DNA of 64,000 bases from AV40 sp963817335 (GCA_963817335.1 CAWFNX010000001.1:930001-994000), one strand, 5' to 3'; shown: positions 47,354-55,612, counted from the first letter of the stretch. Numbers and translations are program-made. The notes: generated by a model not told the origin, from the sequence alone.

Positions 47354-48120
47354 CATCGTTTACGCAACCAAGCATCAGTCCCGTACTTTCGCGCCGCAAT
47401 TTCTTCAGCGCGCGCAACCAAACCAGCCTCGAGGTCTTGTGGCCGACAGCCGGGGCAAAGTGTTTTTGCAAACGAATTGGCAAAGCCGTTTTTGAGATCC
47501 ACGTTTTGAATACTGCCTTGTTGCAGGAGACCCCGGCGAGTCCGGCGCTGCGCCGCCCCGGCGACTTTTCGGCCATCGAGCATGACATCCGAGTTAACCG
47601 GATTAGCAAAACACATTTGGGTAGGGACATCGCGCTGCGATGTCCGCGGACGCCGCAGCGCGGCGTCCCTACCTTCCAACTCCGCTTCAGGGCCAATCGT
47701 CAGCCGAATTGCGGTATGCACTTTCTCGTAAATCGACATCGAGGATTCATTGAAGGCGTCGTCGGTGGCGGGAATGACCAACGCGTAGGTCAAATCTTTG
47801 CCGTGAAAGACAATTCCACCGCCGGTCCAGCGTCGCACAATATCGCAGTCATGGTTGGCGCCTTCATCGTATTTTCCGAAATACCCAAACGAGACGGCGG
47901 GATGGTTCCATTCGTAAAATCGAATCGTCGGAACGGTCGCCGTTTCGAGCAGCGCTTCATCGATTGCCATATTCATTGCCGCCGAGCGCGAGTCGAGATC
48001 GTGATAGACGATGAGTGACTCGACCAGTGGCTTTCGAATATTGCTGGCCCGAGCCCTCACCTCTTCTCCTCTCCCTGAGGGAGAGGAAGTCGCGAAGCGG
48101 CAGGTGAGGGTCTGAATCAT
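47353..48120 (-). CDS. Lipoate-protein ligase A-like protein with two repeat insertions
   Basis: A biotin/lipoate ligase-fold protein. Motifs are MNMAIDEALLETA, RRWTGGGIVFHGKDLTYALV (the RRxxGGGxVxH signature), GRKVAGAAQRRTR and LQQGSIQN. It attaches lipoate or octanoate to E2/GcvH lysines. Two non-family segments are repeat-encoded: residues about 4-24 (TLTCRFATSSPSGRGEEVRA) just after the start, and about 148-168 (GRDAALRRPRTSQRDVPTQ) inside the domain. ATG 48120 lies 4 bases after the pyrF stop, so the ancestral start was probably there. Activity may be impaired; this is uncertain. Confidence 0.85.
   Translation of the reverse strand: MIQTLTCRFATSSPSGRGEEVRARASNIRKPLVESLIVYHDLDSRSAAMNMAIDEALLETATVPTIRFYEWNHPAVSFGYFGKYDEGANHDCDIVRRWTGGGIVFHGKDLTYALVIPATDDAFNESSMSIYEKVHTAIRLTIGPEAELEGRDAALRRPRTSQRDVPTQMCFANPVNSDVMLDGRKVAGAAQRRTRRGLLQQGSIQNVDLKNGFANSFAKTLCPGCRPQDLEAGLVARAEEIAARKYGTDAWLRKR
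47619..47673. repeat. Double-hairpin repeat inside the lipoate ligase-like gene
   Basis: GGGTAGGGACATCGCGCTGC opens the unit, the hairpins are GACATCGCGCTGCGATGTC and GGACGCCGCAGCGCGGCGTCC, and it ends CCCTACC. It is translated in frame as about 18 residues between LTIGPEAELE and CFANPVNSDVML, segments that are normally close together. Confidence 0.9.
48054..48110. repeat. CCCTCACC...GGTGAGGG repeat at the lplA start
   Basis: The unit CCCTCACCTCTTCTCCTCTC, hairpin CTCTCCCTGAGGGAGAG and end GCGGCAGGTGAGGG matches the larger copy inside moeA (39923-40029). Here it is translated as the N-terminus of the lipoate ligase-like protein, directly after the first three codons. Confidence 0.85.
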
Positions 48121-48124
48121 TGCG

Positions 48125-48811
48125 CTACCGAATTTCTTCGAGAATCTTCTCGAGCGCTTCGCGGGGATTTTTGTGCGCTGTGATTGGTCGACCGATCACC
48201 AGGTAATCGGCGCCGGCCTCAATCGCCTCTCGAGGCGTCATGGTCCGCTTCTGATCGCCGGACTCTGCCCAACCGGGGCGAATTCCCGGGACAACGATTT
48301 TAATTTTGTCACCGAGCTCAGTGCGCAAAAACTTTACTTCGAACGGACTGGCAACCAATCCATCAATTCCGGCGGAGACGCCAAGATTTCCGAGTCTTAA
48401 TACATGTCGGTCGACTTGTTCACTAATCCCAAGCTCGTCGAGGGTGTGCTGAGTCGCACTGGTCAGAACGGTTACCCCTAAGAGTGACATCCGCGTCTTC
48501 TTCGCCTCGACTGCAGCACGGACCATTTCCATTCCGCCGCTGAGATGAATGGTCAGCATCTCCACCCCAAGCTTTGACGCTGACTCCACAGTGCGAGCAA
48601 CCGTGTTCGGAATGTCATGCAATTTCAGGTCGAGAAAAACTTTCGCGCCGCTGCCAAGGACGGCGCGCACGATTTCAGGCCCTTCCGCGGTATAAAGCTG
48701 GAGTCCGATCTTGAAAAACGACACCTCGGGATGCAATTGCTCGACCAGGCGTAGGGCGTCATTTTTCGACGGGACGTCGAGCGCTACAATTATCTTGTCA
48801 GTTGTTGTCAT
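48125..48811 (-). CDS. pyrF: Orotidine 5'-phosphate decarboxylase
   Basis: PyrF carries out the last step of UMP synthesis. The active-site motif is VFLDLKLHDIPNTVARTV, the N-terminus IIVALDVPSKNDAL matches the family, and the phosphate-binding end is GADYLVIGRPITAHKNP. At 228 residues it is a group I enzyme. I chose ATG 48811; the open frame upstream reads through a repeat. The lipoate ligase-like gene follows after 4 bases. pyrE of the same pathway is at 53.7 kb. Confidence 0.96.
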   Translation of the reverse strand: MTTTDKIIVALDVPSKNDALRLVEQLHPEVSFFKIGLQLYTAEGPEIVRAVLGSGAKVFLDLKLHDIPNTVARTVESASKLGVEMLTIHLSGGMEMVRAAVEAKKTRMSLLGVTVLTSATQHTLDELGISEQVDRHVLRLGNLGVSAGIDGLVASPFEVKFLRTELGDKIKIVVPGIRPGWAESGDQKRTMTPREAIEAGADYLVIGRPITAHKNPREALEKILEEIR

Positions 48812-48814
48812 ATA

Positions 48815-48887
48815 CAGGTAGAGGCGATTGACCGTGCCAGTCCGGCTCGGACTCGCCCGATGGCGGTTCGGTGAACCGCCGCTACCA
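48815..48887. repeat. Double-hairpin repeat between pyrF and ispE
   Basis: AGGTAGAGGCGATTGACCGT starts the unit; the inner arms include CCGGCTCGGACTCG and GGCGGTTCGGTGAACCGCC, and it ends GCTACC. It lies between the divergent starts of pyrF and ispE, so it fills most of their shared promoter region. Confidence 0.8.
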
Positions 48888-48936
48888 AGAGAGAGATTCC
48901 TCGACTTGAATCGGAATGACAAAGAAAATTGTGTAA

Positions 48937-49938
48937 GTGCAAGTTCTCGCTCCAGCAAAGATCAATCTCTCGCTGAAGGTGCTCGGAAAACGCAACGGTG
49001 GTTTCCACGAGATCGAAACGCTCATCTCGCCGATTTCGCTTTACGACAAGATCGACATCGAAAAACAAAATCGCTGGATCGATTTCAGCTGCGACGATCC
49101 AACGCTGTCTACTGGCGACGACAATCTTGTCGTGCGAGCGGCAAAGCTTTTCCTGAAGCATGCGAAAATCAAAAGCGGCGTCTCGATCAAGCTCCAAAAG
49201 AAAATTCCGCATGGAGCCGGCCTTGGCGGCGGAAGCAGCGACGCCGTCGCAACCCTGCGAGGGCTAAATCAACTCTTCGAGACGAATTTGTCGGCTATGG
49301 AATTGGCCAAACTTGGGTCGGAAATCGGCTCCGATATTCCGTTCTTCGTTTTTGAATCAGCCGCGATCTGCAAAGGGCGAGGGGAAATCGTTGAGCCGAC
49401 AAAAATCAAAAAGAAAATCTCGATCTTGTTGATGAAGCCCGCCTTCGGTGTTGCGAGCGGGTGGGCGTATTCGCGGTGGCAAAATTCAAAAGAAATTCCG
49501 GGCGTTAGTTATGACACTCAGAATTTGGACGGAGAAACTCTGACAAACGATCTGGAACGGCCTGTTTTCGAAAAATTTGTTTTTCTCGCGCAGTTGAAAA
49601 CATGGTTACTCAAGCAACCCGAAGTCGGCGCCGCGTTGATGTCCGGTTCAGGATCAACCGTCTTCGCGGTTATTCGCGAACAGGCAAACGCTGAATCTTT
49701 GGCCACGCGCGCGAGGACGGAGCTTGATCGCGAAATTATGGACGTGCGTGACATCGACTCTGTAGGGGACGCTGTTAGCGTCCCATGGGAAGCCAACGGC
49801 TTCCCCTACAGAAGAAGTGATGGCGTGGCGGGTTATTCGCCGGCGCTTCGCTTCAAGGTCGCCCGCGAATATTCCCGATTTAGTTTGGCGATAAAGCTGG
49901 CGCTGATTTCGGCCGGGCAAACTGCTTCGCATTCGTAA
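48937..49938 (+). CDS. ispE: 4-diphosphocytidyl-2-C-methyl-D-erythritol kinase (C-terminus altered by a repeat)
   Basis: GHMP kinase of the MEP isoprenoid pathway. The start LAPAKINLSLKVLGKRNGGF, the ATP-binding KIPHGAGLGGGSSDAVATLR and the late MSGSGSTVFAVI motif are all present. GTG 48937 is the start; no ATG precedes the LAPAKINL motif. The normal protein should end near DREIMDVRDID. From there the translation passes through a repeat (VGDAVSVPWEANGFPYRR) and then about 50 residues that overlap the 3' end of sdhB on the other strand. The catalytic core is intact, so it is probably still functional. Confidence 0.92.
   Translation: MQVLAPAKINLSLKVLGKRNGGFHEIETLISPISLYDKIDIEKQNRWIDFSCDDPTLSTGDDNLVVRAAKLFLKHAKIKSGVSIKLQKKIPHGAGLGGGSSDAVATLRGLNQLFETNLSAMELAKLGSEIGSDIPFFVFESAAICKGRGEIVEPTKIKKKISILLMKPAFGVASGWAYSRWQNSKEIPGVSYDTQNLDGETLTNDLERPVFEKFVFLAQLKTWLLKQPEVGAALMSGSGSTVFAVIREQANAESLATRARTELDREIMDVRDIDSVGDAVSVPWEANGFPYRRSDGVAGYSPALRFKVAREYSRFSLAIKLALISAGQTASHS
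49760..49811. repeat. Double-hairpin repeat at the ispE 3' end
   Basis: CTGTAGGGGACGCTGTTAGC opens the unit, followed by the hairpins GACGCTGTTAGCGTC and GGAAGCCAACGGCTTCC, and it ends CCCCTACAG. It is nearly identical in plan to the copy at 5429-5479, including the CCATGG centre. It has displaced the natural stop of ispE. Confidence 0.9.
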
Positions 49939-50588
49939 GTGTTGGTGCAATTACCGAAACCCTCGGCGTCCATTGCATGAACCATGCTGACAACGCGCTT
50001 CACCCGTTCGGTTGCGCCCTGCGGAAGCGATGCAAGATGTGAAACTTTCGCCGCTGTAAACAGCATGGCCGACGCGTTTGGGCAGGCTGCGGCACACGCG
50101 CCGCAGCCGATGCATGCGGCCGCTTCCATCGAAACGTCGGCATCGTGTTTTGGAACCAGAATAGAGTTTGCCTCCGGCGCCGAGCCGGTTCGCGCGGAAA
50201 TAAATCCACCAGCTTGAACAATTCGGTCGAGTGCGCTGCGGTCGACCACGAGATCTTTCACAATTGGAAAACTCTTCACTCGGAATGGTTCGATCACGAT
50301 TGTCTCGCCGTCTTTGAACTTGCGCATGTAAAGTTCGCAGGCGGCGCCGGGATGATCGGGCCCATGGGCTTCGCCGTTCACCGTCAGCGAACAAGTTCCG
50401 CAGATTCCCTCGCGGCAATCCGAATCGAACGCAATTGGCTCTTCGCCTTTCAAGAGCAAGCGTTCGTTCATGATGTCGAGCATCTCGAGCAATGACGCCT
50501 GCGGCGGAATGTCGGTCGCGCTGTAATCGACGAGCTTGCCTTTCGCTTTCGCGTTCGGCTGGCGCCACACTCTCAACTGAAAGTTCAT
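49833..50588 (-). CDS. sdhB: Succinate dehydrogenase iron-sulfur subunit
   Basis: SdhB carries electrons from the flavoprotein to the membrane anchor in succinate dehydrogenase/fumarate reductase. Cluster motifs are the [2Fe-2S] SDCREGICGTCSLTVNG, the [4Fe-4S] CIGCGACAAACPNAS and CTNTYECEAVCPAEI. The 251-residue length matches the type B/E enzymes with a fused cytochrome b. The gene is separated from sdhA by a small four-helix-bundle gene. The readthrough end of ispE overlaps its 3' end by about 106 bases. Confidence 0.95.
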   Translation of the reverse strand: MNFQLRVWRQPNAKAKGKLVDYSATDIPPQASLLEMLDIMNERLLLKGEEPIAFDSDCREGICGTCSLTVNGEAHGPDHPGAACELYMRKFKDGETIVIEPFRVKSFPIVKDLVVDRSALDRIVQAGGFISARTGSAPEANSILVPKHDADVSMEAAACIGCGACAAACPNASAMLFTAAKVSHLASLPQGATERVKRVVSMVHAMDAEGFGNCTNTYECEAVCPAEISASFIAKLNREYSRATLKRSAGE

Positions 50589-50633
50589 GGTTGATAGTTG
50601 ATGGTTGATAGAAGATCGCTCGGAGACATCAAA

Positions 50634-50990
50634 TTATTTTGTTGTTAATGAATTCTTGAGACCGCTAAGCATTCGCCCAATCTCTTGCGCGTCGGTGTAA
50701 ATCCTTCGAAAATCCTTTTCGCTCAAGAATTCCTGACGCCTTGCGATGAATGATTGCGACGCTAGTTCGAATACGGAACCGGTGCTGATTTCGATAAAAC
50801 GCGCGAAATCCATTTTCGAACGCCGAGACGAACCTTCGGCGATGTTCGAGGAGATTGAAACCGCAGCGCGCCGCAACTGGTTTGTGAGTCCAAAGCGTTC
50901 CTCGGTGGGGAACAATCGGGTAATGGCGTAAATGGTTTCAGCCAGATCAATTGATTTGTACCACACATCTAATTTTTCGAAGTTAAACAT
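50634..50990 (-). CDS. Four-helix-bundle protein (23S rRNA intervening-sequence type)
   Basis: A 118-residue S23/four-helix-bundle protein: FEKLDVWYKSIDLAETIY, TNQLRRAAVSISSNIAEGSS, FARFIEISTGSVFELASQS. This family is best known from intervening sequences in 23S rRNA genes and is common as free copies in Verrucomicrobia and Bacteroidetes; its role is unknown. It stands between sdhA and sdhB on the same strand, an insertion into an otherwise conserved operon. I chose ATG 50990. Confidence 0.9.
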   Translation of the reverse strand: MFNFEKLDVWYKSIDLAETIYAITRLFPTEERFGLTNQLRRAAVSISSNIAEGSSRRSKMDFARFIEISTGSVFELASQSFIARRQEFLSEKDFRRIYTDAQEIGRMLSGLKNSLTTK

Positions 50991-51044
50991 AGGGGGATTG
51001 CTTCTTTGGGTTTTAACTATCAACAATCAACTATCATCTAATAA

Positions 51045-52976
51045 CTATTTATAGCTCCTTTGCGTCAGATGCACGGTCTCGAAGTGGAGCGGTTCGCGAT
51101 GCAATTTCGGCGGCGTGACGGTGCCGTTGCATCCTTGAAATTCCCAGGCAAACACCGCCGCGTAATTGTCGTCATCACGTAACGCTTCGCCATCCGGCGT
51201 TTGATGTTCTTCGCGGAAATGCGCGCCGCAGGATTCGTCACGGGTGAGGGCGTCGATGCAGAGCAGCTCGCCAAACTCGAGAAAATCGGCGACTCGCCCC
51301 GCCCGCTCGAGCGATTGATTAAAATCTTCGCCGTCGCCCGGCACTCGGACTTCGCGCCAGAATTGCTCGCGGAGCTTCGGAATTTTCCCAAGCGCTTCCT
51401 CCAATCCTGCTTTATTTCGAGCCATGCCGCATTTGTTCCAAAGCAGCTCACCCAGTTCGCGATGGAACGAATCGAGCGAACGGTTGCCGTTAATTTTCAG
51501 AAGCTTTTCGATTTTCGCGCGCACTTCTCGTTCTGCGTCTTTGAATTCCGGGCGGTCAGTGGATGGCCGCTTGCCTACTTGTCCTGCTAAATAATTCGGC
51601 AGCGTGTAAGGCAAAACAAAGTATCCATCAGCAAGTCCTTGCATCAGCGCGCTGGCGCCGAGCCGGTTCGCGCCGTGATCGGAAAAATTCGCTTCGCCGA
51701 TGACAAACAAGCCGGGAACATTGCTCATCAAATTGTAATCCACCCACAGACCGCCCATTGTGTAGTGCACCGCGGGATAAATTCGCATCGGAACTTTGTA
51801 GGCGTTCTCGCCGGTGATCTTCTCGTAGACCTCGAACAAGTTTCCATAGCGCTCGCGGATTGTTTCCTCGCCAAGCCGTTTGATGGCGTCGGCAAAATCG
51901 AGATAAACGCCGCGACCGCCCGGTCCCACGCCACGGCCTTCGTCACAAACTTCCTTGGCTGCGCGCGATGAAATGTCGCGCGGCGAAAGATTTCCGTAGC
52001 TCGGATATTTTCGCTCGAGATAATAGTCGCGGTCCGGATCCGGAATTTCGTTTGGCGCCTTCGCGCAATCTTCTTTTCGTTTCGGGACCCAGACGCGTCC
52101 GTCGTTGCGGAGCGACTCCGACATCAACGTCAGCTTCGACTGATAATCGCCGGCATGGGGGATGCAGGTAGGATGAATCTGAGTGAAGCAAGGATCGGCG
52201 AAGAGCGCTCCTTTTTTGTAAGCGCGATAAGTCGCGGTCACGTTGCAGCCGCGGGCGTTGGTCGAAAGATAAAACACATTTCCGTATCCGCCGGTTGCCA
52301 GAACAACCGCGTCCCCGGCGAACATCTCGATCTTACCGGTCCGCAAACTTCGGGTGACAATTCCTTTGGCCTGACCATCAACGATTACGACGTCCAGCAT
52401 TTCGGTTTGTGGAAACATCTGGACCGTGCCGGCGGCGATCTGACGGCAGAGCGCGGAATAACAGCCGAGCAACAATTGCTGGCCGGTCTGCCCGCGAGCA
52501 TAAAAAGTCCGGGAAACCTGGGCGCCGCCGAAAGAGCGATTCGCGAGATAACCGCTGTACTCCCGCGCAAACGGCACTCCTTGAGCGACACACTGGTCAA
52601 TGATGTTGCCGCTGACTTCGGCCAGACGATAAACGTTCGCTTCGCGCGAACGAAAATCGCCGCCTTTGATTGTGTCGTAGAACAAACGGTAAATGCTGTC
52701 GCCATCGTTCTGATAATTTTTGGCGGCGTTAATTCCACCCTGGGCGGCGATGGAATGCGCGCGGCGCGGCGAATCCTGATAGCAAAAGCATTTCACCCGG
52801 TAGCCGAGCTCGCCCAAGGTGGCGGCCGCCGAACCTCCAGCCAGACCGGAGCCAACAACAATTATTTCGAACTTGCGCCGGTTGTTTGGACTAACCAGTC
52901 GCGCGTGGTCCTTGTGGTTCGTCCATTTCCGATCAAGCGGACCGTGAGGAATGTGCGCGTTAAAGTCGCCGATCAT
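51045..52976 (-). CDS. sdhA: Succinate dehydrogenase flavoprotein subunit
   Basis: SdhA oxidises succinate to fumarate with covalently bound FAD. The N-terminal FAD motif is IIVVGSGLAGGSAAATLGEL, the flavinylated histidine lies in RRAHSIAAQGGINAAKN, and the catalytic part includes HPTCIPHAGDYQSKL and ARLGASALM-like NRLGASALMQGLADGYF. At 643 residues it is full length. It starts 2 bases after the sdhC stop, giving the order sdhC-sdhA-[S23-like gene]-sdhB. Confidence 0.95.
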   Translation of the reverse strand: MIGDFNAHIPHGPLDRKWTNHKDHARLVSPNNRRKFEIIVVGSGLAGGSAAATLGELGYRVKCFCYQDSPRRAHSIAAQGGINAAKNYQNDGDSIYRLFYDTIKGGDFRSREANVYRLAEVSGNIIDQCVAQGVPFAREYSGYLANRSFGGAQVSRTFYARGQTGQQLLLGCYSALCRQIAAGTVQMFPQTEMLDVVIVDGQAKGIVTRSLRTGKIEMFAGDAVVLATGGYGNVFYLSTNARGCNVTATYRAYKKGALFADPCFTQIHPTCIPHAGDYQSKLTLMSESLRNDGRVWVPKRKEDCAKAPNEIPDPDRDYYLERKYPSYGNLSPRDISSRAAKEVCDEGRGVGPGGRGVYLDFADAIKRLGEETIRERYGNLFEVYEKITGENAYKVPMRIYPAVHYTMGGLWVDYNLMSNVPGLFVIGEANFSDHGANRLGASALMQGLADGYFVLPYTLPNYLAGQVGKRPSTDRPEFKDAEREVRAKIEKLLKINGNRSLDSFHRELGELLWNKCGMARNKAGLEEALGKIPKLREQFWREVRVPGDGEDFNQSLERAGRVADFLEFGELLCIDALTRDESCGAHFREEHQTPDGEALRDDDNYAAVFAWEFQGCNGTVTPPKLHREPLHFETVHLTQRSYK

Positions 52977-52978
52977 AA

Positions 52979-53719
52979 TTATTGCGCCGGCTTGATGAAT
53001 CCAAGGAGAACGGCGATTGGGATCGAGACGTAACCCACGAACAGGAGCCAGGCGAAGATCCGTCCGGCGACGGCGAGCTTCGGGGTAAGTCTCTGATTAT
53101 TTAGGCCAAGCGATTGGAAGAAGCTCGACGAGCCGTGAGTCAGATGAAGGGTCAGCAGAAACAGTCCGACAACATAAAAGGCCGATACGTAAACGTTCTG
53201 AAATCCGTAAACCATCATTGAGTAAACGTCGTAACGGTTCAGCGGATCGAGTTTCAGGAGAGGAAACTGAGGATTGAATTTGCGCGCGGTAAAATGGAGC
53301 AGATGGAAAATGATAAAGGCGAGGACCACCAATCCGCTCACCACCATGTGGCGCGACGCCCAACTCGCCTTGACGTAGTTTCGATCGCGGTAGGCTTGGG
53401 GTCGAGCTCGCCGATTTTCGATAGCCAGGAGGATCGTGAAGTAGATGTGCAGAATTACGCTGGCGAGAAGAAAGGCGCGGATCATCCACAAGATTGGTCC
53501 CAAATCGCGAAGATGTTGCGAGTAAGCGTTGATCCACTCCGGCCCAAGATAAATTTGGAGGTTGCCTAACAAATGGCCGATTACGAAAAGAATCAGGATC
53601 ACGCCGGTTATGGCGACGACCATTTTTCGGCCGACGGAAGAATGGCAAAACGCCGAGATAAACCCGCGCGATTTTTCGCGCACGGTCGCGGCAGCGGCTG
53701 ATTTCGGTTCGGCGGTCAT
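52979..53719 (-). CDS. sdhC: Succinate dehydrogenase cytochrome b subunit
   Basis: A 246-residue membrane subunit with five predicted spans (for example VVAITGVILILFVIGHLLGN, AFLLASVILHIYFTILLAIE, MVVSGLVVLAFIIFHLLHFT) and several conserved histidines for heme b. This is the single fused anchor of the Bacteroidetes/Verrucomicrobia-type enzyme rather than separate SdhC and SdhD. ATG 53719 overlaps the pyrE stop (ATGA), so pyrE and the sdh genes share a transcript. Confidence 0.92.
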   Translation of the reverse strand: MTAEPKSAAAATVREKSRGFISAFCHSSVGRKMVVAITGVILILFVIGHLLGNLQIYLGPEWINAYSQHLRDLGPILWMIRAFLLASVILHIYFTILLAIENRRARPQAYRDRNYVKASWASRHMVVSGLVVLAFIIFHLLHFTARKFNPQFPLLKLDPLNRYDVYSMMVYGFQNVYVSAFYVVGLFLLTLHLTHGSSSFFQSLGLNNQRLTPKLAVAGRIFAWLLFVGYVSIPIAVLLGFIKPAQ

Positions 53720-54282
53720 TTGCTTCCAGGTTTTACGGCAGGAATCTTGGCCAAATCCGGCGGCAATTTGTCGGCGGCAAAATTCTCCACGTTCATTTCG
53801 ACCAAACTGACGAACGGGCAACCAAAATCCGGTTTCTTGTCTCCGCTTCGATCGACAATCACGCCGACCGCAGCAACGATTCCGCCGTGTTCGCGAACGA
53901 TATCGATTGTTTCCTGGACCCGGCCTCCGCGGGTGACGACGTCTTCCACGATCAGGAATTTTTCGGTCTTATCGATTTTGAATCCACGTCGGAGAACGAG
54001 CTTTCCGTCCTCTTTTTCAACGAAGATGTGGGGTTTGCCTAACGAGCGGCCGACTTCCTGGCCAACGATGATTCCACCGAGAGCAGGGGAGATAACGGAA
54101 TCGCAGTCGAATTCGCGCAACTTGTCCGCCAGCATCGTGCAAACGCGCGCGGCAATGTCGGTGTGCGACAGAAGGATCGCGCATTGAAAATATTGGCGAC
54201 TGTGCAGACCGGATCGCAAAACAAAATGGCCGTCGAGCAGTGCGCCGGTTTTTCGGAAAAGAGCGAGCAGGTCTTCGCTCAT
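53716..54282 (-). CDS. pyrE: Orotate phosphoribosyltransferase
   Basis: PyrE transfers the ribose phosphate of PRPP to orotate in UMP synthesis. The PRPP-binding motif is FLIVEDVVTRGGRVQETI, with ALLDGHFVLRSGLHSRQYFQ at the start and SPALGGIIVGQEVGRSLG in the middle. At 188 residues it is normal. It is linked by four-base overlaps to sdhC downstream and to the ridA gene upstream, which is an unusual operon for pyrE. Confidence 0.95.
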   Translation of the reverse strand: MSEDLLALFRKTGALLDGHFVLRSGLHSRQYFQCAILLSHTDIAARVCTMLADKLREFDCDSVISPALGGIIVGQEVGRSLGKPHIFVEKEDGKLVLRRGFKIDKTEKFLIVEDVVTRGGRVQETIDIVREHGGIVAAVGVIVDRSGDKKPDFGCPFVSLVEMNVENFAADKLPPDLAKIPAVKPGSK

Positions 54283-54692
54283 CCCGACGTATCCGCCACC
54301 GTTCGATCTGCTTCGCCTGCGACTGCAATGACTTCGATTTCGATGCGAACATTTTTAGGCAGAGCGCCCGCCTGCACCGTCGAACGCGCGGGCGGTGCCT
54401 GTTTGAAATAGCCGCCGTAAATCTCGTTCACCGTCTGAAAATCGCCGATATCTGCGAGAAAAATGGTGGTCTTTACCACGTTGTCGAATCCCAGGCCTTC
54501 GGCTCTTAGCAGGCCGCCAATGTTTTCCATTACCCGGCGCGCTTGAACGTCAATGCCGCCGGAAACAACCTGACCACTCTTGGGGTCGAGGGGGATTTGT
54601 CCGGAATAGTAAATAATCGATCCGACGCGAACGCCTTGCGAGTACGGGCCGATAGCGGCAGGCGCTTCGCTCGTGGAGATGATTTTCTTCAT
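54279..54692 (-). CDS. ridA: RidA family deaminase
   Basis: A 137-residue RidA/YjgF protein, which hydrolyses reactive enamine/imine intermediates from PLP enzymes. The sequence IISTSEAPAAIGPYSQGVRV, YYSGQIPLDPKSGQVV, LLRAEGLGFDNVVKTTIFLA and the arginine in PPARSTVQAGALP are typical of the canonical subgroup. It differs from the RidA-like protein at 27.1 kb, which belongs to the aminomuconate-type group. The gene overlaps pyrE by four bases (ATGA). Confidence 0.94.
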   Translation of the reverse strand: MKKIISTSEAPAAIGPYSQGVRVGSIIYYSGQIPLDPKSGQVVSGGIDVQARRVMENIGGLLRAEGLGFDNVVKTTIFLADIGDFQTVNEIYGGYFKQAPPARSTVQAGALPKNVRIEIEVIAVAGEADRTVADTSG

Positions 54693-54726
54693 CCATCGAG
54701 CTTAAACAGCCAACCGCCGGACGCAA

Positions 54727-55530
54727 TCATTCTGGCGATGGGGTTGGAGAGGCGCCGCCCTTCTTCTGAAGCTCGAGCTTTTCGTAAAATTCCTTTTCGA
54801 AATGCGCCACAAATCGCTGGGATTCATCGGGATCGATGAACGGATTTGGACTTTCGCCGCGCATCAGACGTTCACGTTTTTTTTCAAAGTGGAAGAATGA
54901 GCCGTGATCGGAAAGAAGAATGTCGCAAGGCAACCGTTTTAGGACGGCGAAAGTTTTTTCGAAATCAGAAGCGATGCCGGAATAACTTTCTTTTCCAACC
55001 AGTTTGTAATCGAGCGCGGTTGGACTGCCCGCGAAAACGACGTCGTAGGTTTTTGCACCATCCGAAATCTTCGCGGTCCAGGTGGTATTGCCTTTGGTGT
55101 GACCGGGCGTGAGCCAGGCAGTGAGGCTTTGACCGCCGAGCTGAATCGTTTCGCCGTCGCCGATGATTTGATCGACCGCGACCGGTGGAAACAGCAAGGT
55201 GTCGCCGAACCGAAAGTCGCCGTGGCCGCCGTTTCGAAGCAATTCCGCGTCGCCCGCGCTGGCAATGAACTTTGCGCCACTCTTCTGCTTCAATTCCGCC
55301 AAACCGCCGGCATGATCCAGGTGGGCGTGGCTATTCAGAAGAATCTTCACGTCCTCGATCTTGAACCCGAGCCGGGCCACGTTTCGCTCAATCTGAGGAG
55401 CGGTTTCGGCAAAACCGCCGTCGAGGATAATGTGTCCTTGCGGGGTTGTGATCAGGAACGAGCAGATTTCGTTCGCCCCAACGTAGTAAAGATTTCCGGC
55501 TATTCGAAACGGCGGCACCGGTTGGTTCAT
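54727..55530 (-). CDS. Subclass B3 metallo-beta-lactamase-like hydrolase, mature part
   Basis: A 267-residue MBL-fold enzyme that looks like a B3 metallo-beta-lactamase. The zinc motif is H68-x-H70-x-D72-H73 in LNSHAHLDHAGG; the third and fourth histidines are in LTPGHTKGNTTW and LSDHGSFFH. The opening PPFRIAGNLYYVGANEICSF matches the start of the mature B3 domain. A signal peptide is encoded directly upstream in another frame (55532-55612), so a frameshift appears to separate the two. Whether it acts on beta-lactams or on other lactones or amides is not known. Confidence 0.85.
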   Translation of the reverse strand: MNQPVPPFRIAGNLYYVGANEICSFLITTPQGHIILDGGFAETAPQIERNVARLGFKIEDVKILLNSHAHLDHAGGLAELKQKSGAKFIASAGDAELLRNGGHGDFRFGDTLLFPPVAVDQIIGDGETIQLGGQSLTAWLTPGHTKGNTTWTAKISDGAKTYDVVFAGSPTALDYKLVGKESYSGIASDFEKTFAVLKRLPCDILLSDHGSFFHFEKKRERLMRGESPNPFIDPDESQRFVAHFEKEFYEKLELQKKGGASPTPSPE

Positions 55531-55531
55531 T

Positions 55532-55612
55532 TCACGAAGCTTGCGGATCGGCCTGACCGAGGGTAATCGAGGTGGTGGCCAACAAGAGAATAAAGTGGAA
55601 TGAGTATTTCAC
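55532..55612 (-). CDS. Signal peptide of the B3 metallo-beta-lactamase-like gene, out of frame
   Basis: From GTG 55612 the minus strand encodes a 26-residue peptide MKYSFHFILLLATTSITLGQ plus ADPQAS, then TGA. It is a textbook cleavable signal peptide that ends where the mature hydrolase begins, but it is one frame away from it. In the right frame the junction would read about ASREMNQPV. A single base deletion or insertion near 55531-55540 is the simplest explanation. Confidence 0.65.
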   Translation of the reverse strand: MKYSFHFILLLATTSITLGQADPQAS

